Shown one piece after another: positions 1-9,350 of a stretch of 11,078 bases of DNA. The DNA is from JAEHDI01 sp035455185. Lineage in GTDB: Bacteria > Acidobacteriota > Terriglobia > Bryobacterales > Bryobacteraceae. How positions within the stretch are numbered: the stretch's first letter is position 1; every line of letters starts with the position of its first letter. The stretch spans positions 1 to 11,078 of the forward strand of contig DATIFQ010000240.1 in the NCBI GenBank assembly GCA_035455185.1. Direction: 5' to 3'. The position numbers and the translations under genes are program-made. The notes beneath the pieces are model-generated. The model saw only the letters and a program-made list of their open reading frames with translations. It made no database searches and was not told where the DNA came from.

Positions 1-183
1 GCGCTCCTCAAAGTACGCGATAGTGCATCGGATCGCAGCGACACCAGAAGGCAGTCGCTCGATCCAGCGATAGTGCCAACTCAAGCCGTGTCGCAGCGCC
101 TCTTTCACGGGCGCGGTTTGCGTCAGCGTGGCCCGTGGACAAGCCGCAAGCGCGAGAACGAGTGCGATGCCGGCGCTATTCAT
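1..183 (-). CDS. Exported protein of unknown function, N-terminal fragment
   Basis: Reading leftward from ATG at 183-181, the frame stays open for 61 codons to the window edge, so only the N-terminus is visible. It begins MNSAGIALVLALAACPRATL, a hydrophobic stretch that looks like a signal peptide. LAAC at residues 12-15 fits a lipobox, so the protein may be a lipoprotein, although the stretch has no Lys or Arg before the hydrophobic core, which is unusual. The remainder (APVKEALRHGLSWHYRWIER and onward to an Ile-Arg-Cys-Thr segment) matches no family I recognise. G-rich sequence lies 10-25 nt upstream of ATG but is not a clean Shine-Dalgarno. It is in the same orientation as the unknown exported protein at 399-1202, separated by 215 bp. 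I have no functional call; the reading frame itself is moderately convincing because of the signal-like start. Confidence 0.55.
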   Translation of the reverse strand, partial: MNSAGIALVLALAACPRATLTQTAPVKEALRHGLSWHYRWIERLPSGVAAIRCTIAYFEER

Positions 184-344
184 CTGCGGCGCCCCCCAGC
201 CCTCCCCGGTCGTCTAATCCGGTCTATTGCTTGCCTCCTATTTATGGGAACGGGTATAGGTAGTCTCACGCCAGAGAACGTATTGCGGCTTCCGAAGGTT
301 CCGATCCGTTCTTCCCAATCGTACTTCTGCTCGTTGTTTCGTTG

Positions 345-377
345 TAAATGCGTCTGTAAATACATCCTAAATGCGTC
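345..377. repeat. Three phased copies of TAAATrCrTC
   Basis: TAAATGCGTC occurs at 345-354 and again at 368-377, with a related TAAATACATC at 357-366. Start-to-start spacing is 12 and 11 bp, about one helical turn, so all three face the same side of the DNA. They lie about 160-190 bp upstream of the leftward gene at 183 and just downstream of the stop of the leftward gene at 399. Such phased repeats are typical of operator sites, but no regulator is encoded in view. Confidence 0.4.
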
Positions 378-398
378 AGCCTGATGTGGCACTTTTTT

Positions 399-1202
399 CT
401 AGTCGAACCTAATCGTGGAGCACGCTATGGGCTCGATCAGACTTTTGAGCTTGTCAATTTGAGCCCGATCCTCCATCCGATCCAGTCTTCCCGCTTCCAC
501 CCATTCCTCGCTTTCCTCGTCCCAGAAGACTGAAAATACGATCGGCCCTCGTTCGGGCCGGTCGCCGTATACGTATATTTTAGGATCCGAACTTGCGAAG
601 CATGGGATCGTGACCGATTTATATCCCGCGCCGCGGAGGTGAGTCCTGAGCCACTCGCGCAGCCCGTCCAGTTCCGCCGGGCGCAGTTGCTGGTAGTACT
701 TCAGCGTCTCCGCTCGGTTATCTAACTTTATCGTCGCCGTCCAAATGATCGCACCGGGGCTTCCTAAAGTGCCTGAAATCGTGCCACCGAACAATGGACG
801 CTCAGTCGTCTTTTGAGCAGCCGGCGCCTGGCGGTTCGCGCCGGCGAACGCAAGTACCGATTCAATATCGTTCATTCCTTGGCTGCATGGCGGCTTGCCG
901 CTAACGCATGGGACGCTTCTGTTTCGCTGGCCGATTTTGCGTCCCTCCATAGCGTATTCGGCGCAGGTGCCGAGATCCGGGCTGCAGAAGGAAAAAAGAT
1001 TCGGTGTGCGGTGGATTGCCAGCCGTGCTGATCCATCACCTGTGACTCGAAACCCGGCTGGCAGATTGCCCCACAGGATCCCCCACCTCAGGACGGCGGT
1101 CAGTTGGCGCTCAAGACGGCGCAACGCGGCGTCGTTCGGGCGGGAAGTCTGGGCTGCAAGCCAGGAGACGGCTGCCACTGCACAAAGAATTCTAGAAAAC
1201 AT
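399..1202 (-). CDS. Secreted cysteine-containing protein of unknown function
   Basis: This is a 267-residue protein. The first 17 or so residues (MFSRILCAVAAVSWLAA) form a typical Sec signal peptide with a plausible cleavage after LAA, so the mature protein is probably periplasmic or secreted. The mature part carries six cysteines (73, 80, 99, 106, 201, 261), an even number compatible with disulfides, and an acidic, tryptophan-containing C-terminal third (WDEESEEWVEAG near 227-238). There are no membrane segments beyond the signal and no enzyme motif I recognise. I chose the ATG at 1202 because it gives the signal peptide and sits 17 nt downstream of the predicted start of a TTGACA-type promoter. 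It is divergent from the YwaF-like gene at 1327, and the long + strand reading frame lying across it is a shadow. The family is unknown. Confidence 0.7.
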   Translation of the reverse strand: MFSRILCAVAAVSWLAAQTSRPNDAALRRLERQLTAVLRWGILWGNLPAGFRVTGDGSARLAIHRTPNLFSFCSPDLGTCAEYAMEGRKIGQRNRSVPCVSGKPPCSQGMNDIESVLAFAGANRQAPAAQKTTERPLFGGTISGTLGSPGAIIWTATIKLDNRAETLKYYQQLRPAELDGLREWLRTHLRGAGYKSVTIPCFASSDPKIYVYGDRPERGPIVFSVFWDEESEEWVEAGRLDRMEDRAQIDKLKSLIEPIACSTIRFD

Positions 1203-1225
1203 GACGACAGGTCTTCAGAAACAAA

Positions 1226-1254
1226 AGCATCTTCGAAGTTCCGAGTCGTGTCAA
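1226..1254 (-). promoter_or_regulatory. Sigma70-type promoter for the leftward secreted-protein gene
   Basis: On the - strand TTGACA (1254-1249) is followed by exactly 17 bp and then GATGCT (1231-1226). The -35 is a perfect consensus; the -10 matches TATAAT at three positions, including the conserved A2 and T6. Initiation is expected near 1219, leaving about 17 nt before the ATG at 1202. There is no strong Shine-Dalgarno in that leader. Confidence 0.5.
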
Positions 1255-1326
1255 GGCCTAACTTCGCCGGAAACCGTTTGCTTTCCAGAGAACCGGTGGA
1301 GTCACCCCGGCGCTAAGCTGAGTTCA

Positions 1327-2001
1327 ATGCGCACGGACTTCGTGCTCTTCGGCGCCGCCCACCTCGCAATCATCGCCGCGATTCCCCTCCTCGCGGGACT
1401 CCTCGCACTTCCGGCGCGCCGGATGCCCACCGCGGGCCGCCGGATCCGCCTCACCCTGGGCTGCTTTCTCCTGGTGAACGAGCTCGTCTGGTATGCCTGG
1501 CGCATCCACACCGAGGGCGTCCGTTTTCCGGAAGACCTGCCCCTCCAGCTTTGCGATCTTGCGCTCTGGATGACCGTGCTCGCCGCGCTCACGTTGAAGC
1601 AGTGGAGCGTCGAAATCGCGTACTTCGCCGGACTCGGCGGCAGCAGCATGGCCGTGCTCACCCCGGATCTCTGGGCGCCGCTCCTCTCCTACCCGACCAT
1701 CTACTTCTTCCTCGCTCACGGCGGCGTCATCATTGTGATTCTCTTCCTCGTCTGGGGAAAGCTCGCACGCCCGCGTGCGGGGTGCCTGTGGCGCGTCCTG
1801 GCCATCCTGAACGGCTACGCCGCTGTCATCGCTCTGTTCAACTTCGCCTTTCGCACGAACTATCTTTACCTCTGCCGCAAACCCGCCAGCGCCTCGCTGC
1901 TTGACTTCATGGGCCCATGGCCTGCCTACATCCTGGTGGGTGAGCTCCTCGCGGTCGCCGTGTTCTGGCTGCTTTGGCTGCCGTTCCGCCGGACAGCCTG
2001 A
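1327..2001 (+). CDS. YwaF/TIGR02206-like integral membrane protein
   Basis: This 224-residue protein has six to seven hydrophobic helices (about 5-28, 41-60, 73-90, 97-115, 122-145, 155-176 and 198-220). It resembles the TIGR02206/YwaF family of bacterial membrane proteins. The diagnostic segments are LPLQLCDLALW at 71-81, NYLYLCRKP at 178-186 and LLDFMGPWPAYI at 191-202. Function is unknown for the family; the protein acts in the inner membrane. I chose ATG 1327 because it starts the first helix directly, whereas the frame upstream runs antisense through the neighbouring leftward gene. There is no Shine-Dalgarno; TAAGCT ends 7 nt before ATG, which fits leaderless transcription. It is followed after 132 bp by secA in the same direction, so they could be co-transcribed, although an inverted repeat and a possible promoter lie between them. 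Confidence 0.82.
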   Translation: MRTDFVLFGAAHLAIIAAIPLLAGLLALPARRMPTAGRRIRLTLGCFLLVNELVWYAWRIHTEGVRFPEDLPLQLCDLALWMTVLAALTLKQWSVEIAYFAGLGGSSMAVLTPDLWAPLLSYPTIYFFLAHGGVIIVILFLVWGKLARPRAGCLWRVLAILNGYAAVIALFNFAFRTNYLYLCRKPASASLLDFMGPWPAYILVGELLAVAVFWLLWLPFRRTA

Positions 2002-2011
2002 ACAGGGACGC

Positions 2012-2025
2012 AGGACAGGAGTCCT
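2012..2025. repeat. Small inverted repeat after the YwaF-like gene
   Basis: AGGAC (2012-2016) and GTCCT (2021-2025) form a perfect 5-bp stem with an AGGA loop, 11 bp past the stop codon at 2001. No T-tract follows, so a Rho-independent terminator is not supported. The surrounding words (GGACAGGAGTCCTACGCTAC at 2013-2032) have the look of a dispersed intergenic repeat, which cannot be tested here. Confidence 0.3.
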
Positions 2026-2052
2026 ACGCTACGCTGTGGATCAACGATTTCC

Positions 2053-2098
2053 GCTGAAGTAGGGTAGGTCTCCCGACCTGCCAACCAGTTTCTTCAGC
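2053..2098. promoter_or_regulatory. Nested inverted repeat upstream of secA
   Basis: GCTGAAG (2053-2059) pairs perfectly with CTTCAGC (2092-2098). Inside lies a second hairpin in which GGTAGGTC (2063-2070) pairs with GACCTGCC (2075-2082) over a TCCC loop; seven of its eight pairs are Watson-Crick and one is G-T. The element ends 35 nt before the secA ATG and about 11 bp before a TACAAT -10 box. It could be an operator, an RNA leader structure, or the end of the upstream transcript; no T-tract supports termination. Confidence 0.4.
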
Positions 2099-2109
2099 AC
2101 CCTGTGAAG

Positions 2110-2115
2110 TACAAT
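2110..2115 (+). promoter_or_regulatory. Possible -10 box of secA
   Basis: TACAAT matches the TATAAT consensus at five of six positions and would start transcription near 2121-2123, about 12 nt before the secA ATG at 2134. No convincing -35 is present 16-18 bp upstream (CAGTTT/AGTTTC at best). The resulting leader would be too short for a Shine-Dalgarno, in line with other unit-starting genes in this window. Confidence 0.35.
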
Positions 2116-2133
2116 GAAAGTAATCCCACTCCT

Positions 2134-4985
<2,852 letters not shown>

Positions 4986-5001
<16 letters not shown>

Positions 5002-5963
5002 CCCTGATTCTTCTCGCCGCCGGTACTCTGGCCCAGGCGGCGATCTGGCCCGAGGAATTCGCGGGCTTGAAGCGCACGTCCGTCAAGCCGGTCGCGGTCC
5101 AGCCGTCGCCGGTCTGGGAGGAGTACGGCTTCGAAGAGGCCGAGGAGGCCGCTTACACCGCCAGCGACGGCAAGTTCACTGCCACCGCATGGCGGCTCGG
5201 AGACTCAACCGGCGCCCTGGCCGCATTCCAGTGGCAGCGGGCCGCGGCCGCGCAGCCGTCCGACCTCGGGAAGCTCGCCGTTGAGACGCCCGGCTCAGTT
5301 CTCCTCGCGTTCGGCAACTATCTTTTCCGTTTCGACGGACGGCGTCCCGAAATCCGTGAGCTTGCCCACCTCTTCGATGTCCTCCCGCGCCTCGAGCAGT
5401 CGTCTCTGCCTGCGCTGAGCGACTATCTGCCGGCGGGGAATCTGGCCCCGAATTCCGAGCGGTACGTGCTCGGACCGGTGACGCTGGCAGCGTTCGAACC
5501 GCGCATCCCGCCCGCCGTCGCGGCGTTTCGTTACGGAACCGAAGCGCAGCTCGGCAAATTCCGGACCAAAGCCGGTGAGATGTCGCTTGTGGTCTTCTCG
5601 TACCCGACACCGCAAATCGCGCGGGAACGGATCGTCGAATTCGACAAGCTTCCCGGCGCCCTGGCAAAACGCAGCGGCCCGATTATCGCCGTGATCGTTT
5701 CGCCGCCGGACGCCAATGAAGCCGAAAAACTGCTCTCGCAGATCCGTTACAAGGCATCGCTGACGTGGAGCGAATACACCGCCGACAAACGCGAGAACGT
5801 CGCCGACCTCATTCTCACCGCGCTGACGCTCACTGGAATCATCCTGGTATTCTGCCTGGCATCCTCGCTCGCGTTCGCTGGTTTCCGCCTTCTCACGAGA
5901 AAACTGTTTGGCCACTCAGATGCTGGAGATCCCATGACCTTGCTCCATTTGCAGGATCGATAA
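4986..5963 (+). CDS. Exported, membrane-anchored protein coupled to secA (DUF6599-like)
   Basis: This is a 325-residue protein starting at ATG 4986, inside the last codons of secA and 16 nt before the secA stop. Residues 1-19 (MLRSITLILLAAGTLAQAA) are a signal peptide, the bulk (20-270) is extracytoplasmic, and a single membrane helix lies at about 274-300, followed by a short basic cytoplasmic tail. Segments such as PNSERYVLGP (156-165) and FSYPTPQIARERI (204-216) resemble DUF6599, a family I associate with Acidobacteriota; I am only moderately sure of that name. The frame extends far upstream across secA, but that part is a shadow because it lacks the signal peptide and lies antiphase to a certain gene. 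GGGAAGAAA about 10-15 nt before ATG may serve as a ribosome site. Coupling to secA suggests a job linked to export or simply co-expression; function is unknown. Confidence 0.8.
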
Positions 5964-6087
5964 GCCTCTTTTTTTCAAATTCTTAGAGTGAAATAGGACC
6001 ACCCCCCGAGGGCATTTCCAAGCGTTTCTCATCACCTACCGAAATAGTACCCTCCTGTCTAAGCTCTTATGACAGTGCGGCTTGGAC

Positions 6088-6111
6088 GCCTGCTTTTCGC
6101 GTGGGCTTTTT
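6088..6111 (+). terminator. Weak terminator after the secA unit
   Basis: GCCTGC (6088-6093) can pair with GTGGGC (6101-6106) across a 7-nt loop, with two G-T pairs, and is followed directly by TTTTT (6107-6111). This is a modest Rho-independent terminator shape that would end transcripts coming from secA before the promoter at 6115. Confidence 0.35.
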
Positions 6112-6114
6112 CTC

Positions 6115-6143
6115 TTGACTTGCACCCCCGCAGGAAATATCAT
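6115..6143 (+). promoter_or_regulatory. Near-consensus sigma70 promoter of the intergenic RNA
   Basis: TTGACT (6115-6120), a spacer of exactly 17 bp, and TATCAT (6138-6143) match the sigma70 consensus at five of six positions in each box. Transcription should start at about 6149-6151. It is the best promoter in the window, and no coding sequence begins within 160 bp downstream, so its first product is the structured RNA at 6150-6238. Confidence 0.7.
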
Positions 6144-6149
6144 CCAAAT

Positions 6150-6238
6150 CACAAAGGTTCTGACGGTTGCGTTTCCGTCGGCCTTGATTCTCCCATTGAA
6201 CATCGAATGCTCACCCACCGGTTGGGTGAGCATTTCCA
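6150..6238 (+). ncRNA. Candidate structured small RNA or rnj leader
   Basis: The predicted transcript starts near 6150 and contains two clear hairpins. In the first, AAGG (6154-6157), a TT bulge and CTGACGG (6160-6166) pair with CCGTCGG (6175-6181) and CCTT (6182-6185) over an 8-nt loop; a further AATC/GATT pairing (6147-6150 with 6186-6189) is possible if initiation is slightly earlier. The second is the 12-bp terminator-like hairpin at 6206-6234. Together with the promoter this is the anatomy of an independent RNA of about 90 nt. The alternative is a 5' leader of rnj with an attenuator, since the rnj ATG lies 83 nt past the hairpin. I do not recognise a named RNA family; the Acidobacteria-only Acido-1 motif should be compared. 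Confidence 0.5.
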
Positions 6239-6240
6239 TT
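6206..6240 (+). terminator. Terminator-like hairpin ahead of rnj
   Basis: AATGCTCACCCA (6206-6217) and TGGGTGAGCATT (6223-6234) form a perfect 12-bp stem around the loop CCGGT. The downstream side reads ATTTCCATTTTC, a broken rather than continuous T-tract, so termination may be partial. The perfect arms make this a genuine structure rather than chance. Confidence 0.6.
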
Positions 6241-6298
6241 TTCGGGCCCCCTCTGCCGGTTCCCTGACTGCTTGAAAATAAAGGCGCACTCGCGGCTG

Positions 6299-6307
6299 TG
6301 CTACGCT
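6299..6307 (+). promoter_or_regulatory. Possible extended -10 box of rnj
   Basis: TGCTACGCT (6299-6307) fits an extended -10 (TGn followed by TACGCT, a TANNNT box). It ends 9 nt before the rnj ATG, which would give an essentially leaderless mRNA. A TTGAAA at 6272-6277 is too far (24 bp) to be its -35. Confidence 0.3.
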
Positions 6308-6316
6308 GGTTCTTTA

Positions 6317-7984
6317 ATGGCCGACGGCAAGCTGCAGGTGATCCCGCTGGGCGGGTTGGGCGAATTCGGAATGAATTCGATGGCCCTCCGCTACGGCGAT
6401 GACATCCTCGTGATCGATGCGGGGATGATGTTTCCCGAAGACGAACTCCTGGGAGTCGATATCGTCACCCCGGACTTCGCGTATCTAGAAGAAAACAGAG
6501 AACATGTCCGCGCCTTGGTTCTGACGCACGGACACGAAGACCACATCGGCGCGACGCCGTTTCTCCTTTCGGAGCTCGACATCCCGGTTTATGGGACGGC
6601 CTTCACGCTCGCGCTCGTTGAGCGGCGCCTCGAAGAGCACGACCTCGCCGGCAAGGTAAAACTAAACGTCATAAAAGGGGGCGAAAAGGTACAAATTGGG
6701 CCGTTTTTGGTCGATTTTGTGCACGTTACGCATTCGATTGTGAGCGCCCTGGCGCTGGCGATCACAACCCCCCTGGGGGTCGTGATTCACACGGGCGATT
6801 TCAAGGTAGACCCAACCCCGACGGACAACCTCCTGTTCGATCTCCACACCCTCGCCGAGTATGGCAAGCGCGGCGTCCTGCTCCTGCTCTCCGACTCGAC
6901 CAACGTCGACCGCCCGGGGTACACCGAAAGCGAGCGGGCGGTCCGGCCGCGCTTCGAAGAGATCTTCAACCGCGCGGAGCGCCGCGTCGTGATCGCCTGC
7001 TTCAGCTCGTCCGTCCATCGCCTCCAGCAGATTCTGGACATGGCGGACGAGGCTGGCCGCAAGGTCTGTTTCCTTGGACGCAGCATGACGTCGGTAACCG
7101 AGATCGCGCATTCGCTGGGGCTGCTGCAAATCCCCGACGGAATTCTGCTGCGGCCGCAGGACGTGATGCAGGCGCGCCCCGACAAGGTCTGCGTGGTGGT
7201 GTCCGGCACGCAGGGCGAGCCGATGTCGGCCATGTCGCGGGTGGCGGTGGACAACCACAAGCACCTTTCGATCGGGCAGGGCGACACGGTCGTGCTAAGC
7301 TCGCGCATCATTCCGGGCAACGAGAAGGCGATCTACCGCATGATCAACCACGTCTCGCGCCGCGGCGCGGACGTGATCTACGGCTCCATGAACCCGCCGG
7401 TGCATGTTTCGGGGCACGCCAGCTCCGAGGAATTGAAGCTGATTCTGAATCTCGTGCGCCCACGCTTTTTCATGCCGATTCACGGCGAGTACCGCCAGCT
7501 TGCCAAACACGCCGGGCTGGCGCAGCACCTTCGCCACGCCGGGCTCGAAGACACGTTCATTGTGGAGACGGGCGAGACGCTGGAACTGGACCGCCACGGC
7601 GCCCGGAAGGGCGGGCGCGTGCCCGTCGGCCGCATCTGCATCGACAGCGGCACGCTGGACGAGGTGGTCGAGGACATGGTGATCCGGGACCGCCGGCACC
7701 TTTCCGAGGACGGCTTCGTGCTGCCGATCATCACCATCAACAAGCTCACCGGCATGAGCGAAGGACTGCCGGAGATCGTCAGCCGGGGTTTCATCTCCGA
7801 GGACGGCTCCGAGATTCTGGTGGACGCGCGGAAGGTGGTGGCGCGGACGATTGAGACGTCGAGCGTCGAGGAGCGGACGGACTGGGGCGTCATGAAGGAA
7901 AAGATCCGCACCGATCTGCGCCGATTCCTGATCAAGGAGACCTCCCGCCGGCCGTTGATCATGCCGGTGATCCTGGAGGTCTAG
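6317..7984 (+). CDS. rnj: Ribonuclease J
   Basis: RNase J is a metal-dependent endo- and 5'-3' exoribonuclease of the metallo-beta-lactamase/beta-CASP superfamily that matures rRNA and degrades mRNA in the cytoplasm. The 555-residue product has the usual length and motifs: VIPLGGLGEFG (8-18), the zinc motif HGHEDH (71-76), His139 in VTHS, Asp161 in GDFK, LLSDSTN (190-196), the beta-CASP segment VVSGTQGEPMSAMSR (294-308), HVSGHASSEE (363-372) and PIHGEYRQL (387-395). The C-terminal RNase J domain occupies about 450-555. I chose ATG 6317 because the protein then begins as the family does; a TTG at 6272 would add fifteen atypical residues. There is no Shine-Dalgarno. It is preceded by a structured RNA element and followed at 1 nt by an FAD oxidase, likely co-transcribed. 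Codons around 6655-6735 are more AT-rich than the rest. Confidence 0.97.
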   Translation: MADGKLQVIPLGGLGEFGMNSMALRYGDDILVIDAGMMFPEDELLGVDIVTPDFAYLEENREHVRALVLTHGHEDHIGATPFLLSELDIPVYGTAFTLALVERRLEEHDLAGKVKLNVIKGGEKVQIGPFLVDFVHVTHSIVSALALAITTPLGVVIHTGDFKVDPTPTDNLLFDLHTLAEYGKRGVLLLLSDSTNVDRPGYTESERAVRPRFEEIFNRAERRVVIACFSSSVHRLQQILDMADEAGRKVCFLGRSMTSVTEIAHSLGLLQIPDGILLRPQDVMQARPDKVCVVVSGTQGEPMSAMSRVAVDNHKHLSIGQGDTVVLSSRIIPGNEKAIYRMINHVSRRGADVIYGSMNPPVHVSGHASSEELKLILNLVRPRFFMPIHGEYRQLAKHAGLAQHLRHAGLEDTFIVETGETLELDRHGARKGGRVPVGRICIDSGTLDEVVEDMVIRDRRHLSEDGFVLPIITINKLTGMSEGLPEIVSRGFISEDGSEILVDARKVVARTIETSSVEERTDWGVMKEKIRTDLRRFLIKETSRRPLIMPVILEV

Positions 7985-7988
7985 GTTG
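7975..7988 (+). promoter_or_regulatory. Shine-Dalgarno that fixes the TTG start of the oxidase
   Basis: GGAGGT at 7975-7980 lies inside the last codons of rnj, five bases before TTG at 7986-7988. It is the strongest ribosome-binding site in the window and decides the start of the downstream oxidase, where no ATG or GTG is available near the expected N-terminus. Confidence 0.8.
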
Positions 7989-9350
7989 GACATTCCCCCG
8001 GACTATCTTCAGGACGCCTCCGGCTTCCGCGGGTTCGCGGAGCGGCTGTTCGTGCCGGCGTCCGAGGAGAAACTCGTCGAGGTCGTGCGCGAAGCGGCCC
8101 GCTCGGCGACGCCGCTCACGATCGCCGGAGGAGGCACGGGAATCACCGGGGGCCGCGTGGCCCGGGGCGGCTGGGTGGTTTCGCTCGAGAAGCTGAACGG
8201 GCTCGAAATCCGGACAGGCAGCGCGCTGGCCGGGGCCGGTGTTACGCTCGCGGACCTTCACGCCGCGGCCGAGCGAAACGGGCAGTTCTATCCGCCGGAT
8301 CCGACCGAGACCTCCGCGTTCCTCGGCGGCACCATCGCGACGAACGCGAGCGGCTCGCGGAGTTTCCGTCACGGCGACACTCGGCGGCACGTGCTCGCGC
8401 TGCGCGTGGTGCTGGCGGACGGGCGGACGCTTGCCGTGCGGCGCGGCGAGCTGGTGGATTTCCCAATCCCCGCCCTGCCGCTTCCGCGGACGACGAAGCA
8501 TTCGGCCGGGTTCCGCCTCGCCCCGAAGATGGACTGGATCGACCTGTTCGTGGGATCGGAGGGCACTCTCGGCGTCATTGTTGAGGCGGAAGTGCGTCTG
8601 CTGCCGGCGCCGAAGGAACTGCTCGCGGGAGTCGTGTTTTTCCCGGGTGACGCGGGCGCGCTCGACGCGGTGGACGCGTGGCGAAGCTGCGCGGGGCTGC
8701 GGATGATCGAGTACTTCGATGCAGGATCGCTTGCGTTGCTGCGCGAGCGTTTTCCGGATACGCCAGCGGCGGCTCGGGCGGCGCTGCTGATTGAGCAGGA
8801 GCTCGCCTCGCCGGACGACGATGAGATGGATCGTTGGGTGGACCGGCTGGAGGAGTGCGGTGCGCTGGCGGACGATTCCTGGTTCGCGGTGGGGGCGGCC
8901 GACCGCGAGCGGTTCCGGCGCTTCCGGCATGCGCTGCCGGAGTTAGTGAACGACACGGTGCGGCGGCGCGGGTTTCTGAAGGTGAACTCGGATTATGCGG
9001 TGCCGGTGGAGCGCAACCGCGAGATGCTCGGTTATTACCGGGAACGGCTGGAGAGCGGGTTTGCGGGACGGTACGTGATTTTTGGGCACATCGGCGACGC
9101 GCACGTTCACGTAAACATCCTGCCGGCGAGCGAGGAGGAGTTCCACCGCGCGGGCGACCTGATGCTCGAATTTGCGCGGAAGGCCGTCTCGATGGGCGGC
9201 ACGGTATCCGCTGAGCACGGCCTGGGCAAGCGGAAAGCGCACCTGCTTGCGATTCAGTACACGCCAGAGGAGATCGAGGCGATGAAGGACGTGAAGCGCC
9301 GCCTCGATCCCCACTGGCTCCTGGGCCGCGGCAACCTGTTCGGGGAGTGA
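7986..9350 (+). CDS. FAD-linked oxidase, GlcD / D-lactate dehydrogenase type
   Basis: This 454-residue flavoenzyme belongs to the VAO/GlcD family (FAD-binding type 4 domain plus FAD-oxidase C domain), which oxidises D-2-hydroxy acids such as glycolate or D-lactate and passes electrons to the respiratory chain or a partner flavoprotein. The FAD-binding loop IAGGGTGITGG spans 46-56, IATNASGSRSFRHGDTRRH 117-135, and GSEGTLGVIVEAEVRLLP 190-207. In the C-terminal domain GHIGDAHVHVNILP (367-380) and GGTVSAEHGLGKRKAHL (404-420) hold the histidines that position substrate or metal. No Fe-S extension is present. Start codon TTG is supported by GGAGGT five bases upstream. It begins 1 nt after the rnj stop, so the two form an operon, although no functional link is obvious. 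The exact substrate cannot be told from sequence. Confidence 0.9.
   Translation: MDIPPDYLQDASGFRGFAERLFVPASEEKLVEVVREAARSATPLTIAGGGTGITGGRVARGGWVVSLEKLNGLEIRTGSALAGAGVTLADLHAAAERNGQFYPPDPTETSAFLGGTIATNASGSRSFRHGDTRRHVLALRVVLADGRTLAVRRGELVDFPIPALPLPRTTKHSAGFRLAPKMDWIDLFVGSEGTLGVIVEAEVRLLPAPKELLAGVVFFPGDAGALDAVDAWRSCAGLRMIEYFDAGSLALLRERFPDTPAAARAALLIEQELASPDDDEMDRWVDRLEECGALADDSWFAVGAADRERFRRFRHALPELVNDTVRRRGFLKVNSDYAVPVERNREMLGYYRERLESGFAGRYVIFGHIGDAHVHVNILPASEEEFHRAGDLMLEFARKAVSMGGTVSAEHGLGKRKAHLLAIQYTPEEIEAMKDVKRRLDPHWLLGRGNLFGE

Larger units (their letters stand above)
5964..6316. other. 353-bp gap between the secA unit and rnj, no protein gene
   Basis: I find no supported protein gene here; the short frames at 6036-6275 lack start signals and recognisable content. 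The left part (5964-6080) is relatively AT-rich with a T8 run just after the preceding stop codon and nothing else I can name. From 6088 rightward it contains a terminator-like hairpin, a strong promoter, two RNA hairpins and a possible rnj promoter, which are listed separately. Confidence 0.7.

Noticed and set aside
73..384. 103-codon + strand frame at the left edge
   Set aside because: Arg/Cys-rich low-quality translation, opposite a better leftward signal-peptide frame ending at the window edge.
895..1326. Upstream extension of the YwaF-like frame
   Set aside because: It runs antisense through the secreted-protein gene and adds Arg/Ser-rich sequence atypical of the family; ATG 1327 starts the first helix.
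6272..6316. TTG start for RNase J adding 15 residues
   Set aside because: The extra residues are not found in the family and there is no ribosome site; ATG 6317 gives the usual N-terminus.
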